NCBI GenBank assembly: GCA_019245115.1
Contig: JAFARZ010000129.1
Span: 1-59,629, forward strand
Length of the DNA stretch: 59,629 bases
Reading direction: 5' to 3'
Source: Streptosporangiaceae bacterium
GTDB taxonomy: Bacteria > Actinomycetota > Actinomycetes > Streptosporangiales > Streptosporangiaceae
Made by a program: the position numbers and the translations under genes. Below, piece by piece: positions 43,154 to 51,003 of this stretch. Below the pieces are notes generated by a model, which saw nothing but the letters and a program-made list of their open reading frames with translations, was not told where the DNA came from and made no database searches. Every line of letters begins with the position of its first letter. Position 1 is the first letter of the stretch.

Positions 43154-43195
43154 CTATTCGAACTCAGGTTGCGGCCTACTGTCGGATAGTGCAGT

Positions 43196-43330
43196 ATGAT
43201 GGAGCGTTTTACCAGCTCAGGCAAACAATTGGAACGAGCCATGCTGGACAGTGACGCCTCTTGGCGACTCCCCCGTCTACGCGACATAGGGGACGAAACA
43301 ATGGCATATACCCAGGCCATCCAGAGGTAG
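43196..43330 (+). CDS. Hypothetical 44-residue ORF
   Basis: ATG 43196 to TAG 43328-43330. It reads MMERFTSSGKQLERAMLDSD and onward to IGDETMAYTQAIQR. No family recognised, and no good ribosome site upstream. It lies in element debris after the hicA remnant. Included only as a possibility. Confidence 0.2.
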   Translation: MMERFTSSGKQLERAMLDSDASWRLPRLRDIGDETMAYTQAIQR

Positions 43331-43380
43331 AAGGGCGCCCGGTACCGCGGCCGCCCCGATGAAATCGGGAACTTCAGGGA

Positions 43381-43436
43381 GTAACCACCGTCCGTTCGTT
43401 ATGAAGCTCTTGATCTAACGAACGGACGGTGGTTAC
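43381..43436 (-). terminator. Strong hairpin downstream of the GH3 gene
   Basis: A perfect 20-bp stem (GTAACCACCGTCCGTTCGTT at 43381-43400 and its complement at 43417-43436) with a 16-base loop. It begins 20 bases past the GH3 stop on the minus strand. No T-run follows. A terminator or an mRNA-stabilising 3' structure is likely. Confidence 0.75.
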
Positions 43437-43456
43437 CCTCCCTGGGCGCCGGACCG

Positions 43457-46400
43457 TCAGCCGATGCTCACGGCGAAGACGTGCATCGCGACCTGGCCCT
43501 GGACAGCGGCCTGGCTGATGTCGGGGAAGGTGACGTACTTGACCGTCTTGCCCTTCTGCAGCGGTACCCCGACGTAGTACACGCTGACCCCCCCTTGGTT
43601 TTCCTTGCCCGTCGCGGTGTTGATGTAGGGCATGGTGGCGAGGATGTCCCCGCCCGGCGGGGCGGTCTTGGACCACCAGTCGGGGAGGGTGAGGTCGAAC
43701 GGCTGGGTGCTGCCGTCGGTGTAGGTGATGGTCCCGGTGCCGCTGGCGGTGCCGTAGTCCCCGGCTCCGAGCAGGCCGAGCGTGGCTCCCGAGCCGGATA
43801 CCGGGATCGTCTGGCCGCCGGCCACGACGTTGTCGGGCGTGCCAGGCTGGACGTTCGGCCAGGTAAACGTCAGGCCGTCGTGCGTGACCGTAGCACCCGG
43901 GGTCAGGCCCGCCGCGGCCAGCGTCTGGGCGGAATAGCTGGCCCCGCCGCCGTCCAGGTTGCCGGCGGACGGGTTGTTGTCATCGCTGATGCCGACGTTG
44001 TTGATTGCGCCGGTAAACGACGCGAATGGGACCGAGATCTGTGTGGCGTCGTCCGAGGTGGCCTGCCCGGTCCGCCCGGTGAACGTCGCCGACGCCGAGA
44101 GCGGGTAGCTGCCAGGGGTCGCGTTCGCCGGCGCCGTGACGGACCAGGTGGTCTGCACGGTCTGGCCGGGTGCCACGGTGGCGAACGACGCCGGCGAGGT
44201 GGCGGTGACCGTCCATCCGGCCGGTCCGGTGAGGGTCATCCGCACGTTGCTGAGCGCGGCCGGGCCGGTGTTCGGGAACGTGGTGGTCGCCGTGACGCTC
44301 GAACCCGGGCCGACAACCCCTGCCGCGGTCAGCGTGAACGGCTGCCTGACCGCCAGCGGCGCGGTGCTGGTGACCCCGTCGACCGTCACCCGCAACGTGG
44401 TCACGCCGACCGCGACCGCGGTCACCATTCCCTTGTCGGTCACGGTGGCCACCCGCGGGTCGCTGCTGCTGTACCGCACGTGCGCGCGGGACAGGTCGGC
44501 GAACGACTGATCGTTGTTGACCGCCTCCACGATATTGTCCGCGGTGGCGTGCGGCTGCTCGAGCGCGGAGTTGGTGTCGGACGCTATCCACGGGTTCTTG
44601 CCGGTCAGGTCGAGCGTGTCGCCGGGCTTGAGGATGGTCTGGTCTGGCTGGACGGTGACGTACTGGATGTGCGGGGTGATCGCGCCGCTGACGGCGACCG
44701 TACCGGAGCCGATGACGGTGGCCGCGTCGGAGCCTACCCGGAACTGATACGGGCCGTCGTAGACGACTTGCTTGAGGGCCTGCTCGTCCCACTGGCTCAA
44801 GTCGGTCATCTTGACGGCCAGGGTGATGTGCTGGGTGTGCCCGGGGGGCAGCACTCCGGTCCGCTGGAAGCCCGCCAGCTGCTCTTTCGGGAGTTCGGTG
44901 CCGGGCACGGTGAACTGCGGCGCCACGTACAGCTGCGCCACGGTGGCGCCGGGGACGTTGCCGGTGTTGGTGACGTTGAAGTTGATGTGCACGGTGCCAT
45001 CGGCGCGGACGTGTTTCGGCGCGATGTTGACGTCCGAATAAGCGAAGTGGGAGTAGGACAGCCCGTAGCCGAACGGGTAGGTGGGGGTGCCGGTGAAGTA
45101 CAGGTACGTCCGGCCAAGCCCGCCGGTCTGCGACGGGGTAAGCCCGTAGTTCTTCATCGGCGGCAGCTGGGAGTCGCCGGCGTACCAGGTGAAGTCGAGG
45201 TGCCCGGTGGGGTTCACCTGGCCGAACAGCGCCTGTGCCAGCGCGGTGCCCTGGCTTTCGCCGTTGTATCCGCTGAACACGATGGCCGGGAAGTCGCCCT
45301 GCGTGGCGGAGATGTCGACCGGGCCGCCGGTCTGCAGTACCAGCGCAGTCCTGGGATTGCCGAGCGCGGCGACCTGGCTGATCAGGGAGTTGTAGTTGCC
45401 GGGCATGGCCAGCGTGGTCCGGTCCTTGCCTTCGGTGGCCACGTTGGTGTCGGTCCCGGCGAACACGATCACCAGGTCGGCGGCCTTGATGGCGGCCTGG
45501 GTGGCCGTCGAGCAGGAGGCCGGTGTGGTGGCGGAGGTAGAGGTGCCGCACGCGTCGAACGTCACCGTGGCACTGGGGTTGGCGGCCTTCACCGCGGCGG
45601 TGATCCCCTGAACCGCGTTCACCTGGAGCGCCGGGTCACCGGAGTAGTCGCCGAGGGTGACGGTGTTCGCCAGGTCGCCGACGATGACCACGTTGCTCAG
45701 CTTGGCCGGGTCGGCGGGCAGCAGCGGGGAAGACGTGCCGGTCACGTTGTCGTTCTTCAGCAGGACCAGGTCTTCCGCGGCGATCTTCTCGGCCAGCGCC
45801 TGATGCGCGGGGCTCTGGATCGCGGCCTTGGTGATCTTGGTGTAGGGCACCTGGCCGGGCGGGTCGAACTCGCCGGTCTCCACCCGGACCGTGAGCACGC
45901 GGGTCAGCGCGTTGTCGATGACTCCCTCGGACAGGATGCCGGCCTTGATCGCGGCCTGGATGCCGGACAGCGTGTACTCGGCGCCGGTGCAGTTGAGGTC
46001 GGTGCCGGCCCGGGCGGCGTACGCCTGCCCGCCGGCCGCCGCGGGCACCTGCTGCCCGGTCGCGGTGTTCGTCCACACGGCCCCGTTGGTGGTCCACCCG
46101 GGCGGTGCCCACTCGTGGCTTCCGGTGGAGTAGACGTCACCGACCGCTCCGCAGTCCGACGTGGTATAGCCGCCGAACCCGTAGGTGCGCTGTAGCAGCT
46201 CGTTGGCGGTATAGGTGTCGGCCGGCGCGGGGGTGCCGTTGATGGCGTTGTAGGAGGTCATCACGCCGGACACGTGCGCGTTCTCGACCAGGCTGCGGAA
46301 CTGGGCAGTGTAGTAATCACGGATGTTGGCGTCTGTGGTATCGGCGCTGTCGGCGTGCCGGTTGTTCTCGTTGTCATTCAGCGCATAGTGCTTGGCCGTG

Positions 46401-47182
46401 GACGCCACCTTCAGATAGGGGGTCAGCGGCCTGCCGCTCATCGTCTCGCCCTGATACCCCTCGACGAACGCCCCGGCCATCTGGCTGGCCAGGTAGGGAT
46501 CCTCACCGAACGCCTCGTCGGTGCGGCCCCAGCGCGGGTCGCGGTCCATGTTGACGGTGGGTGCCCAGAACGTCAGCGCGCCATAGTCGTCAGCCGAGGG
46601 ACCGAGGTTGTTCTGGGCGGCCCCCCACAGCGACTTGTCCAGGAAGCCTCGCGCCTCATCGGAGATCGCGGTGGTCTCCTGGTAGGTCAGCTGCGGGTCC
46701 CACGACATGGTGGACGCGAAGTTGGTCGGGAAGCTGGTCGCGTGCACGCCGCCTGTCGCCCCGCCGTTGTTGATGTCGTTGAACAGGGTGTTGATGCCGT
46801 GCTGGCCCTCGTTCCAGTAGGTGTACTCCTGCAGCCCTAGCCGCGGGATGGCCGGCGCGCTGTTGGTGTGCAACTGCGCCACCTTCTCCGCGAGCGTCAT
46901 ACACGACACCAGGTCGGCGGCCCGCTCGGCGAATGAGTAACTGGTGTCGCGGTACAGCGGGGCCCGGCCTGAGCCGTCCGGGCACGCGGGGGGCGTTGTC
47001 TGCCCGGACCCGGCCGCGCTCTTCGGTGCAGTGTTGGCCCCGGAGGCCGCGGAAGCTGCGGAACTTGCCTGCGCCGCCCCGGCGTATGACAGGAGCAGGA
47101 CGGTTGCCCCGGCGCCGGCGGCAACCGCCAGGCGGCGCGAATACCTTCGTTCCGGGTGGATCCAGCGCGGTGGGGTGTGCAT
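43457..47182 (-). CDS. Secreted multidomain glycoside hydrolase family 3 protein
   Basis: 1241 residues, ATG with GGAG five bases upstream. A signal peptide (RRLAVAAGAGATVLLLSYAG, Ala-rich cleavage region) is followed by the GH3 N-domain (about 75-430) with nucleophile Asp in YTTSDCGAVGD near residue 343, and the GH3 C-domain to about 730. Next come an Fn3-like domain, a Big_2-like domain (DPRVATVTDKGMVTAVAVG), a NEW3-type domain (TGPAALSNVRMTLTGPAGW) and a ~150-residue C-terminal beta domain. The SDCGAV context is nearer beta-xylosidases/arabinofuranosidases than beta-glucosidases. Divergent from a ROK regulator that probably controls it. Confidence 0.92.
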   Translation of the reverse strand: MHTPPRWIHPERRYSRRLAVAAGAGATVLLLSYAGAAQASSAASAASGANTAPKSAAGSGQTTPPACPDGSGRAPLYRDTSYSFAERAADLVSCMTLAEKVAQLHTNSAPAIPRLGLQEYTYWNEGQHGINTLFNDINNGGATGGVHATSFPTNFASTMSWDPQLTYQETTAISDEARGFLDKSLWGAAQNNLGPSADDYGALTFWAPTVNMDRDPRWGRTDEAFGEDPYLASQMAGAFVEGYQGETMSGRPLTPYLKVASTAKHYALNDNENNRHADSADTTDANIRDYYTAQFRSLVENAHVSGVMTSYNAINGTPAPADTYTANELLQRTYGFGGYTTSDCGAVGDVYSTGSHEWAPPGWTTNGAVWTNTATGQQVPAAAGGQAYAARAGTDLNCTGAEYTLSGIQAAIKAGILSEGVIDNALTRVLTVRVETGEFDPPGQVPYTKITKAAIQSPAHQALAEKIAAEDLVLLKNDNVTGTSSPLLPADPAKLSNVVIVGDLANTVTLGDYSGDPALQVNAVQGITAAVKAANPSATVTFDACGTSTSATTPASCSTATQAAIKAADLVIVFAGTDTNVATEGKDRTTLAMPGNYNSLISQVAALGNPRTALVLQTGGPVDISATQGDFPAIVFSGYNGESQGTALAQALFGQVNPTGHLDFTWYAGDSQLPPMKNYGLTPSQTGGLGRTYLYFTGTPTYPFGYGLSYSHFAYSDVNIAPKHVRADGTVHINFNVTNTGNVPGATVAQLYVAPQFTVPGTELPKEQLAGFQRTGVLPPGHTQHITLAVKMTDLSQWDEQALKQVVYDGPYQFRVGSDAATVIGSGTVAVSGAITPHIQYVTVQPDQTILKPGDTLDLTGKNPWIASDTNSALEQPHATADNIVEAVNNDQSFADLSRAHVRYSSSDPRVATVTDKGMVTAVAVGVTTLRVTVDGVTSTAPLAVRQPFTLTAAGVVGPGSSVTATTTFPNTGPAALSNVRMTLTGPAGWTVTATSPASFATVAPGQTVQTTWSVTAPANATPGSYPLSASATFTGRTGQATSDDATQISVPFASFTGAINNVGISDDNNPSAGNLDGGGASYSAQTLAAAGLTPGATVTHDGLTFTWPNVQPGTPDNVVAGGQTIPVSGSGATLGLLGAGDYGTASGTGTITYTDGSTQPFDLTLPDWWSKTAPPGGDILATMPYINTATGKENQGGVSVYYVGVPLQKGKTVKYVTFPDISQAAVQGQVAMHVFAVSIG

Positions 47183-47544
47183 GCCTACTCCTCGACAATG
47201 AGCGAAGAAGAAAATGCAGCGTAATAACCGTCGTCTGGGACGGAACCAGGGCCGAGGCTGTCAGGCCTTGATGCGGCATAGCCGGCCCGGCGGCCCGGCG
47301 GCCCTGCGGCCCGCGCCCAGAGCCGACTTTGTATTTGTTTGCACAAAACATAACCCGTCACAATCGGTCGATACAAGACCTAATCCTGCTTTCTACGACG
47401 TAACCACGCATAAATCAGACCTCAAAGCTCACACGATCAATATCCGCAGCCTGCACATACACTTGCCGTGCCCGACGCGGGCTGCCGCCGCGCTGCGGCG
47501 CCGATGCGTGTCGGGCGCACACCGAACTGACTTCGGAGAACAAG
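47183..47544. promoter_or_regulatory. Divergent control region between GH3 gene and ROK regulator
   Basis: 362 bases without a gene. TGTTTGCACAAAACA at 47336-47350 forms an imperfect inverted repeat suited to a ROK operator. Close to the ROK start, GTGCCCGACGC and GCGTGTCGGGCGCAC (about 47467-47515) could form a GC-rich hairpin in its leader. No confident -35/-10 pair seen. Confidence 0.5.
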
Positions 47545-48858
47545 GTGGATGAGACTGCGGCGTCGGTCATCCCGACCGGGACCGGCCACCGGGAGATCCG
47601 CCGCAACAACCTCGAGGTGGTGCTGCGGCACCTGTCGCTGGCAGGCCCGGACTCTCGCGCCAGCATCGCGTCGCGGGCCGGGCTGACGCGGTCGACCATC
47701 TCCCGGCTCGTCGGGGAGCTGATCGACCTCGGTCTGGTGCGCGAGACCGGGCCGCCCCAGGTCCAGGGGATCGGCCGGCCGGCCACCATGCTGGAGCTCG
47801 ACGGCCGGCACGTCCTCGCCATCGGCGCCGAGGTGAATGTCGACTACCTGGCCGTGCTCGTCACCGACCTGGCGGGACGGAAGGTCTACGAGCAGCGAAG
47901 AGCGTATGACGCCATCGCGGACGGCCCCGGTCACAGCATCACCGCCCTCGCCGGGCTCTGCCGGGAGGCGCTGGGGACGTTGGCCGGTCTCCGGGTCGGC
48001 CGCCAGCCCATCGTCGCCGGGCTGACGGTCGCTGTCCCCGGCCTGGTCGACGCGCCGGCACGGGTTGTCACCCTGGCGCCGAACCTGCGGTGGTCCGGCG
48101 TGCCGGTCGCGGACCGGTTGCGCGAACTTCTCCAGCTGGGGCCGGCACCGGTGAGCGTGGCCAACGACGCCAGCCTGGCCGCCGTGGCCGAGTACCGCGT
48201 CGGCGGTCACGCCGGGACTCCCGACCTCATCTACATCACTGGCGAGGTGGGCATCGGCGGCGGCATCATCGTCGCCGGCCGTCCGCTGCGCGGGGTACGG
48301 GGATTCGGCGGAGAGGTCGGCCACATGAGGCTGGATCCGAGCGGCCCCGTGTGCGGGTGCGGGAGACGTGGCTGCTGGGAGGCGCTCATCGGGCTGCACG
48401 CGCTACTGCGGGCGGCCTTCCCCGGCGGACCCGGCCAGCACGGCGGACCCGGCCGGCACGGCGGACCCGGCCGGCACGGGGTGCCCGCCGGTGAACCACC
48501 CGAGGCCAAGGCCGCCGCGGTGGCCCGGCTCGCCCGCGCCGGCGATGCTGACGTCCTGACCGCCCTGGCCGGCATCGGCCGCTGGGTCGGCATCGGCGCC
48601 GCCAACCTGGCCAACGTGTTCAACCCCCGGGCGATCATCCTTGGCGGCTACTTCACCCTCCTCGCCGACTGGATCCTGCCGCCCGCCGCCAGGGCGCTCA
48701 TCGAGGGGGCACTCGCACCGGATGCCGGCGGATGCACGCTGACCACGTCATCGCTGGGCTTCTCCGCCGCCGCCCGCGGTGGCGCCATCCACGTCGCCGA
48801 CCAGATCATCTCAGACCCGGCGATGCTCGACAGCCGGAGCCGCCCGCCCGCGAGCTGA
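47545..48858 (+). CDS. ROK-family transcriptional regulator
   Basis: 437 residues, GTG start with GGAG six to seven bases upstream. An N-terminal winged HTH (ASIASRAGLTRSTISRLVGE) precedes the ROK sugar-kinase-like fold, with GEVGIGGGIIVAGRPLRG and the zinc-type motif CGCGRRGCWE. An inserted HGGPGRH-type Gly/His repeat (about residues 294-310) is a local oddity. Members repress sugar-use genes until a sugar binds. Divergent from the GH3 glycosidase, its likely target. Convergent with the TetR gene. Confidence 0.9.
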   Translation: MDETAASVIPTGTGHREIRRNNLEVVLRHLSLAGPDSRASIASRAGLTRSTISRLVGELIDLGLVRETGPPQVQGIGRPATMLELDGRHVLAIGAEVNVDYLAVLVTDLAGRKVYEQRRAYDAIADGPGHSITALAGLCREALGTLAGLRVGRQPIVAGLTVAVPGLVDAPARVVTLAPNLRWSGVPVADRLRELLQLGPAPVSVANDASLAAVAEYRVGGHAGTPDLIYITGEVGIGGGIIVAGRPLRGVRGFGGEVGHMRLDPSGPVCGCGRRGCWEALIGLHALLRAAFPGGPGQHGGPGRHGGPGRHGVPAGEPPEAKAAAVARLARAGDADVLTALAGIGRWVGIGAANLANVFNPRAIILGGYFTLLADWILPPAARALIEGALAPDAGGCTLTTSSLGFSAAARGGAIHVADQIISDPAMLDSRSRPPAS

Positions 48859-48880
48859 AGCCCGGCGCCGTCGCGGTCGA

Positions 48881-49666
48881 CTACGGCGTCCAGCTGGGCA
48901 CGTCTGGGTTCAGGCTTCCGAGCAGGTCGATGGCAACGGCTCGGGCGCGAGCGACCTCGTCCGGCGTCAGGCCGACCATCCGCGAGCAGGCTGCCGCGAT
49001 CTCGTGGCCGTAGCCATCGCGCAGCTCCCCGGCTTGGCGCAACTGGATGACCGACTCAACGAGCTGCATAATCAGCGTCGCCACGAGCGCCTCGTCCATG
49101 CCATGTCTGGCCGTGACGCTTCCGGTCCCAGCGCCGGCGGCGGGCACCATGCCCGCGCTGGCCGCGACCGCCTGCCCGAGCCGCCCGTAGGTGGCCTGTA
49201 GCTGCGCCCGTTCCGCCCGGAACGATCCGAAATCCTCGTTCTGCACCTCGGGCATCAGGTAGAGGGTGGCAATGTTATGCGGAGCCTGAGCGAGGGTCCG
49301 CACGTCGATCAGCACCAGCGCGTACAGGACCGCTGCCGGATCGTGGCGGCACCGGGACTCCAGCTCGGCTGCGATCCTCAGGCTTGGGCGCACCGACTCG
49401 GTGAGCAGCTCCAGCAAGATCTCATCCTTGCCGGCGAAGTAGTAGTACAGCGATGCCTGGCGGATACCGACCCGCTCGGCGATCTGCCGGGTAGTGGTCG
49501 TGGCGAAACCCTGGCCGATGAACAGCTCCGCCGCCACGTCGAGGATCTCCTCGCGCGGGGAGACCTTGGCGTCGCTGGCTGGCCGGAGCCGGGGACGGCC
49601 CGCGCGCCGCCGGCCTTGCCTCGCTTCTGCCCGGATCCCCGCCCCGGTGTTCCGTGCCCGCACCAC
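48881..49666 (-). CDS. TetR-family regulator of the guanidine/urea operon
   Basis: 261 residues. After a basic lead (RQGRRRAGRPRLRP), the HTH reads EEILDVAAELFIGQGFATTT, then RQIAERVGIRQASLYYYFAGK. The C-terminal ligand domain is helical. It starts 8 bases after the allophanate hydrolase stop, so it is the last gene of the six-gene operon and likely autoregulates it. A 22-bp palindrome at 57833-57854, ahead of the first gene, is the best operator candidate. Confidence 0.88.
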   Translation of the reverse strand: MVRARNTGAGIRAEARQGRRRAGRPRLRPASDAKVSPREEILDVAAELFIGQGFATTTTRQIAERVGIRQASLYYYFAGKDEILLELLTESVRPSLRIAAELESRCRHDPAAVLYALVLIDVRTLAQAPHNIATLYLMPEVQNEDFGSFRAERAQLQATYGRLGQAVAASAGMVPAAGAGTGSVTARHGMDEALVATLIMQLVESVIQLRQAGELRDGYGHEIAAACSRMVGLTPDEVARARAVAIDLLGSLNPDVPSWTP

Positions 49667-49674
49667 GCCAGCGA

Positions 49675-51003
49675 TTATCGCAGACCCGCCCGCGCCCTGG
49701 GCCAGCCGCAGAGCCTCGCGATCCCGGCGAGCCGTCCGTCGCTGCCGGCCGGGCCGGTAAGCATGATCCCGAACGGCAGCCCGCGCACCGTCCCGGCGGG
49801 TAGCGCGGCCGCCGCGAGGTCCAGCAGGTTCGCGAAGTTAGTGTACCGGCCGAGGCGGGAGTTGACGCCGACCGGGTCGTCGGCCACTTCGGCGAGTGTG
49901 GGGTGCTCCGTCGTCGTCGGAGTGAGCAGCGCGTCGAAGCCGGTCAGCGCCAGCGCGGCCAGCGCCGCGAGCCGGTCCAGCCGCTCACGGTCGGCGAACA
50001 GTTCCGCGGCGGTGAACCGGGCGCCGTCGAGAATGATCCTGGCTACCACCGGGTCCAGGCCGTTGCCGATCAGCGAGGTGTTCGCGGCGATGTGCGCGCC
50101 TACCGCCGCATACCGCTCGGCGACGAATGCCCCGCCGTACAGCAGTTCCGACACGGCCAGCAGCGGTGAGATGTCGACCGGGACCGCCTCGACGCCGCAG
50201 GCGCGCAACCGGGCCACTGCGCTCGCAAAGGCCGCGGACCAATCGGCGGCCAGCCCGTCGAGCTGGGCCGGCAGCGGGATGCCGAGCCGGGCGGTGCCGC
50301 CGCCCTCAGGCAACCGCCAGCCGCCGCGCGGATAGCCGCCGAGCAGCGTGGCCTGCGGATCCAGCCCGTCCGGGCCGGCCATGACCGCTACGGCCCGCCG
50401 GGCCAGATCCACCGTGCGGGCGAACACAGTCACGCAATCCAGTGTGCGGCAGGCCGGCACCACGCCGGTGCACGGGATGAGTCCGCGAGTCGGCTTGATC
50501 CCGACCACGCCGTTGAGCGCGGCAGGCACGCGGCCCGAGCCTGCCGTGTCCGTTCCGAGGGCCAGGTCAACGAGGCCGAGTGCGACCGAGACGGCCGAGC
50601 CTGAGCTGGACCCGCCGGAGATCCGCGCCGGGTCCCGGGCATTGCGCACCGCGCCATACGGACTGCGCGTGCCGACCAGACCGGTGGCGAACTGGTCGAG
50701 GTTGGCCTTGCCGATCACGACCACGCCGGCGCCGCGTAGCCGGGCGACCGCGGTCGCATCCCGGGACGGGTGATAAGCGAACGATGGCGCGGCCGCGGTG
50801 GTGGGCATCCCGGCCACGTCGATGTTGTCCTTTACGGCGGCGACCCGCCCGGCCAGCGGCAGCGATTCCCAAGCCGCACGGGCGTCGATACCAGCCGCTT
50901 CTGCCAGCGCCTCGTCGGCCGGCCGCAGCGTGATCCAGACCTCCGGCCGGCTGGCCGCGTCGATCGCGGCGTACGCGGCGCGGACCCGCGCTACGGCGCT
51001 CAC
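49675..51003 (-). CDS. atzF: Allophanate hydrolase, amidase domain only
   Basis: 442 residues from GTG 51003, overlapping the carboxylase stop by a GTGA. Amidase-signature triad: Lys in VAAVKDNIDVAGMP, cis-Ser in SGGSSSGSAVSV and nucleophile Ser in GTDTAGSGRVPA. The enzyme splits allophanate into ammonia and CO2. The family usually has a further ~150-residue C-terminal domain, which is absent: the protein stops after FGIMLTGPAGSDG and a short tail. Either that domain is dispensable here or encoded elsewhere. The open frame extends upstream only as carboxylase overlap. Confidence 0.9.
   Translation of the reverse strand: MSAVARVRAAYAAIDAASRPEVWITLRPADEALAEAAGIDARAAWESLPLAGRVAAVKDNIDVAGMPTTAAAPSFAYHPSRDATAVARLRGAGVVVIGKANLDQFATGLVGTRSPYGAVRNARDPARISGGSSSGSAVSVALGLVDLALGTDTAGSGRVPAALNGVVGIKPTRGLIPCTGVVPACRTLDCVTVFARTVDLARRAVAVMAGPDGLDPQATLLGGYPRGGWRLPEGGGTARLGIPLPAQLDGLAADWSAAFASAVARLRACGVEAVPVDISPLLAVSELLYGGAFVAERYAAVGAHIAANTSLIGNGLDPVVARIILDGARFTAAELFADRERLDRLAALAALALTGFDALLTPTTTEHPTLAEVADDPVGVNSRLGRYTNFANLLDLAAAALPAGTVRGLPFGIMLTGPAGSDGRLAGIARLCGWPRARAGLR

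Larger units (their letters stand above)
43154..43456. other. 303-base region between hicA remnant and the GH3 gene
   Basis: One 44-codon open frame (43196-43330, ending AYTQAIQR) could be a tiny gene or more element debris; it was not recognised. The right end holds the strong hairpin annotated at 43381-43436. No second copy of the tRNA-Gly 3' end was found here. Confidence 0.5.
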
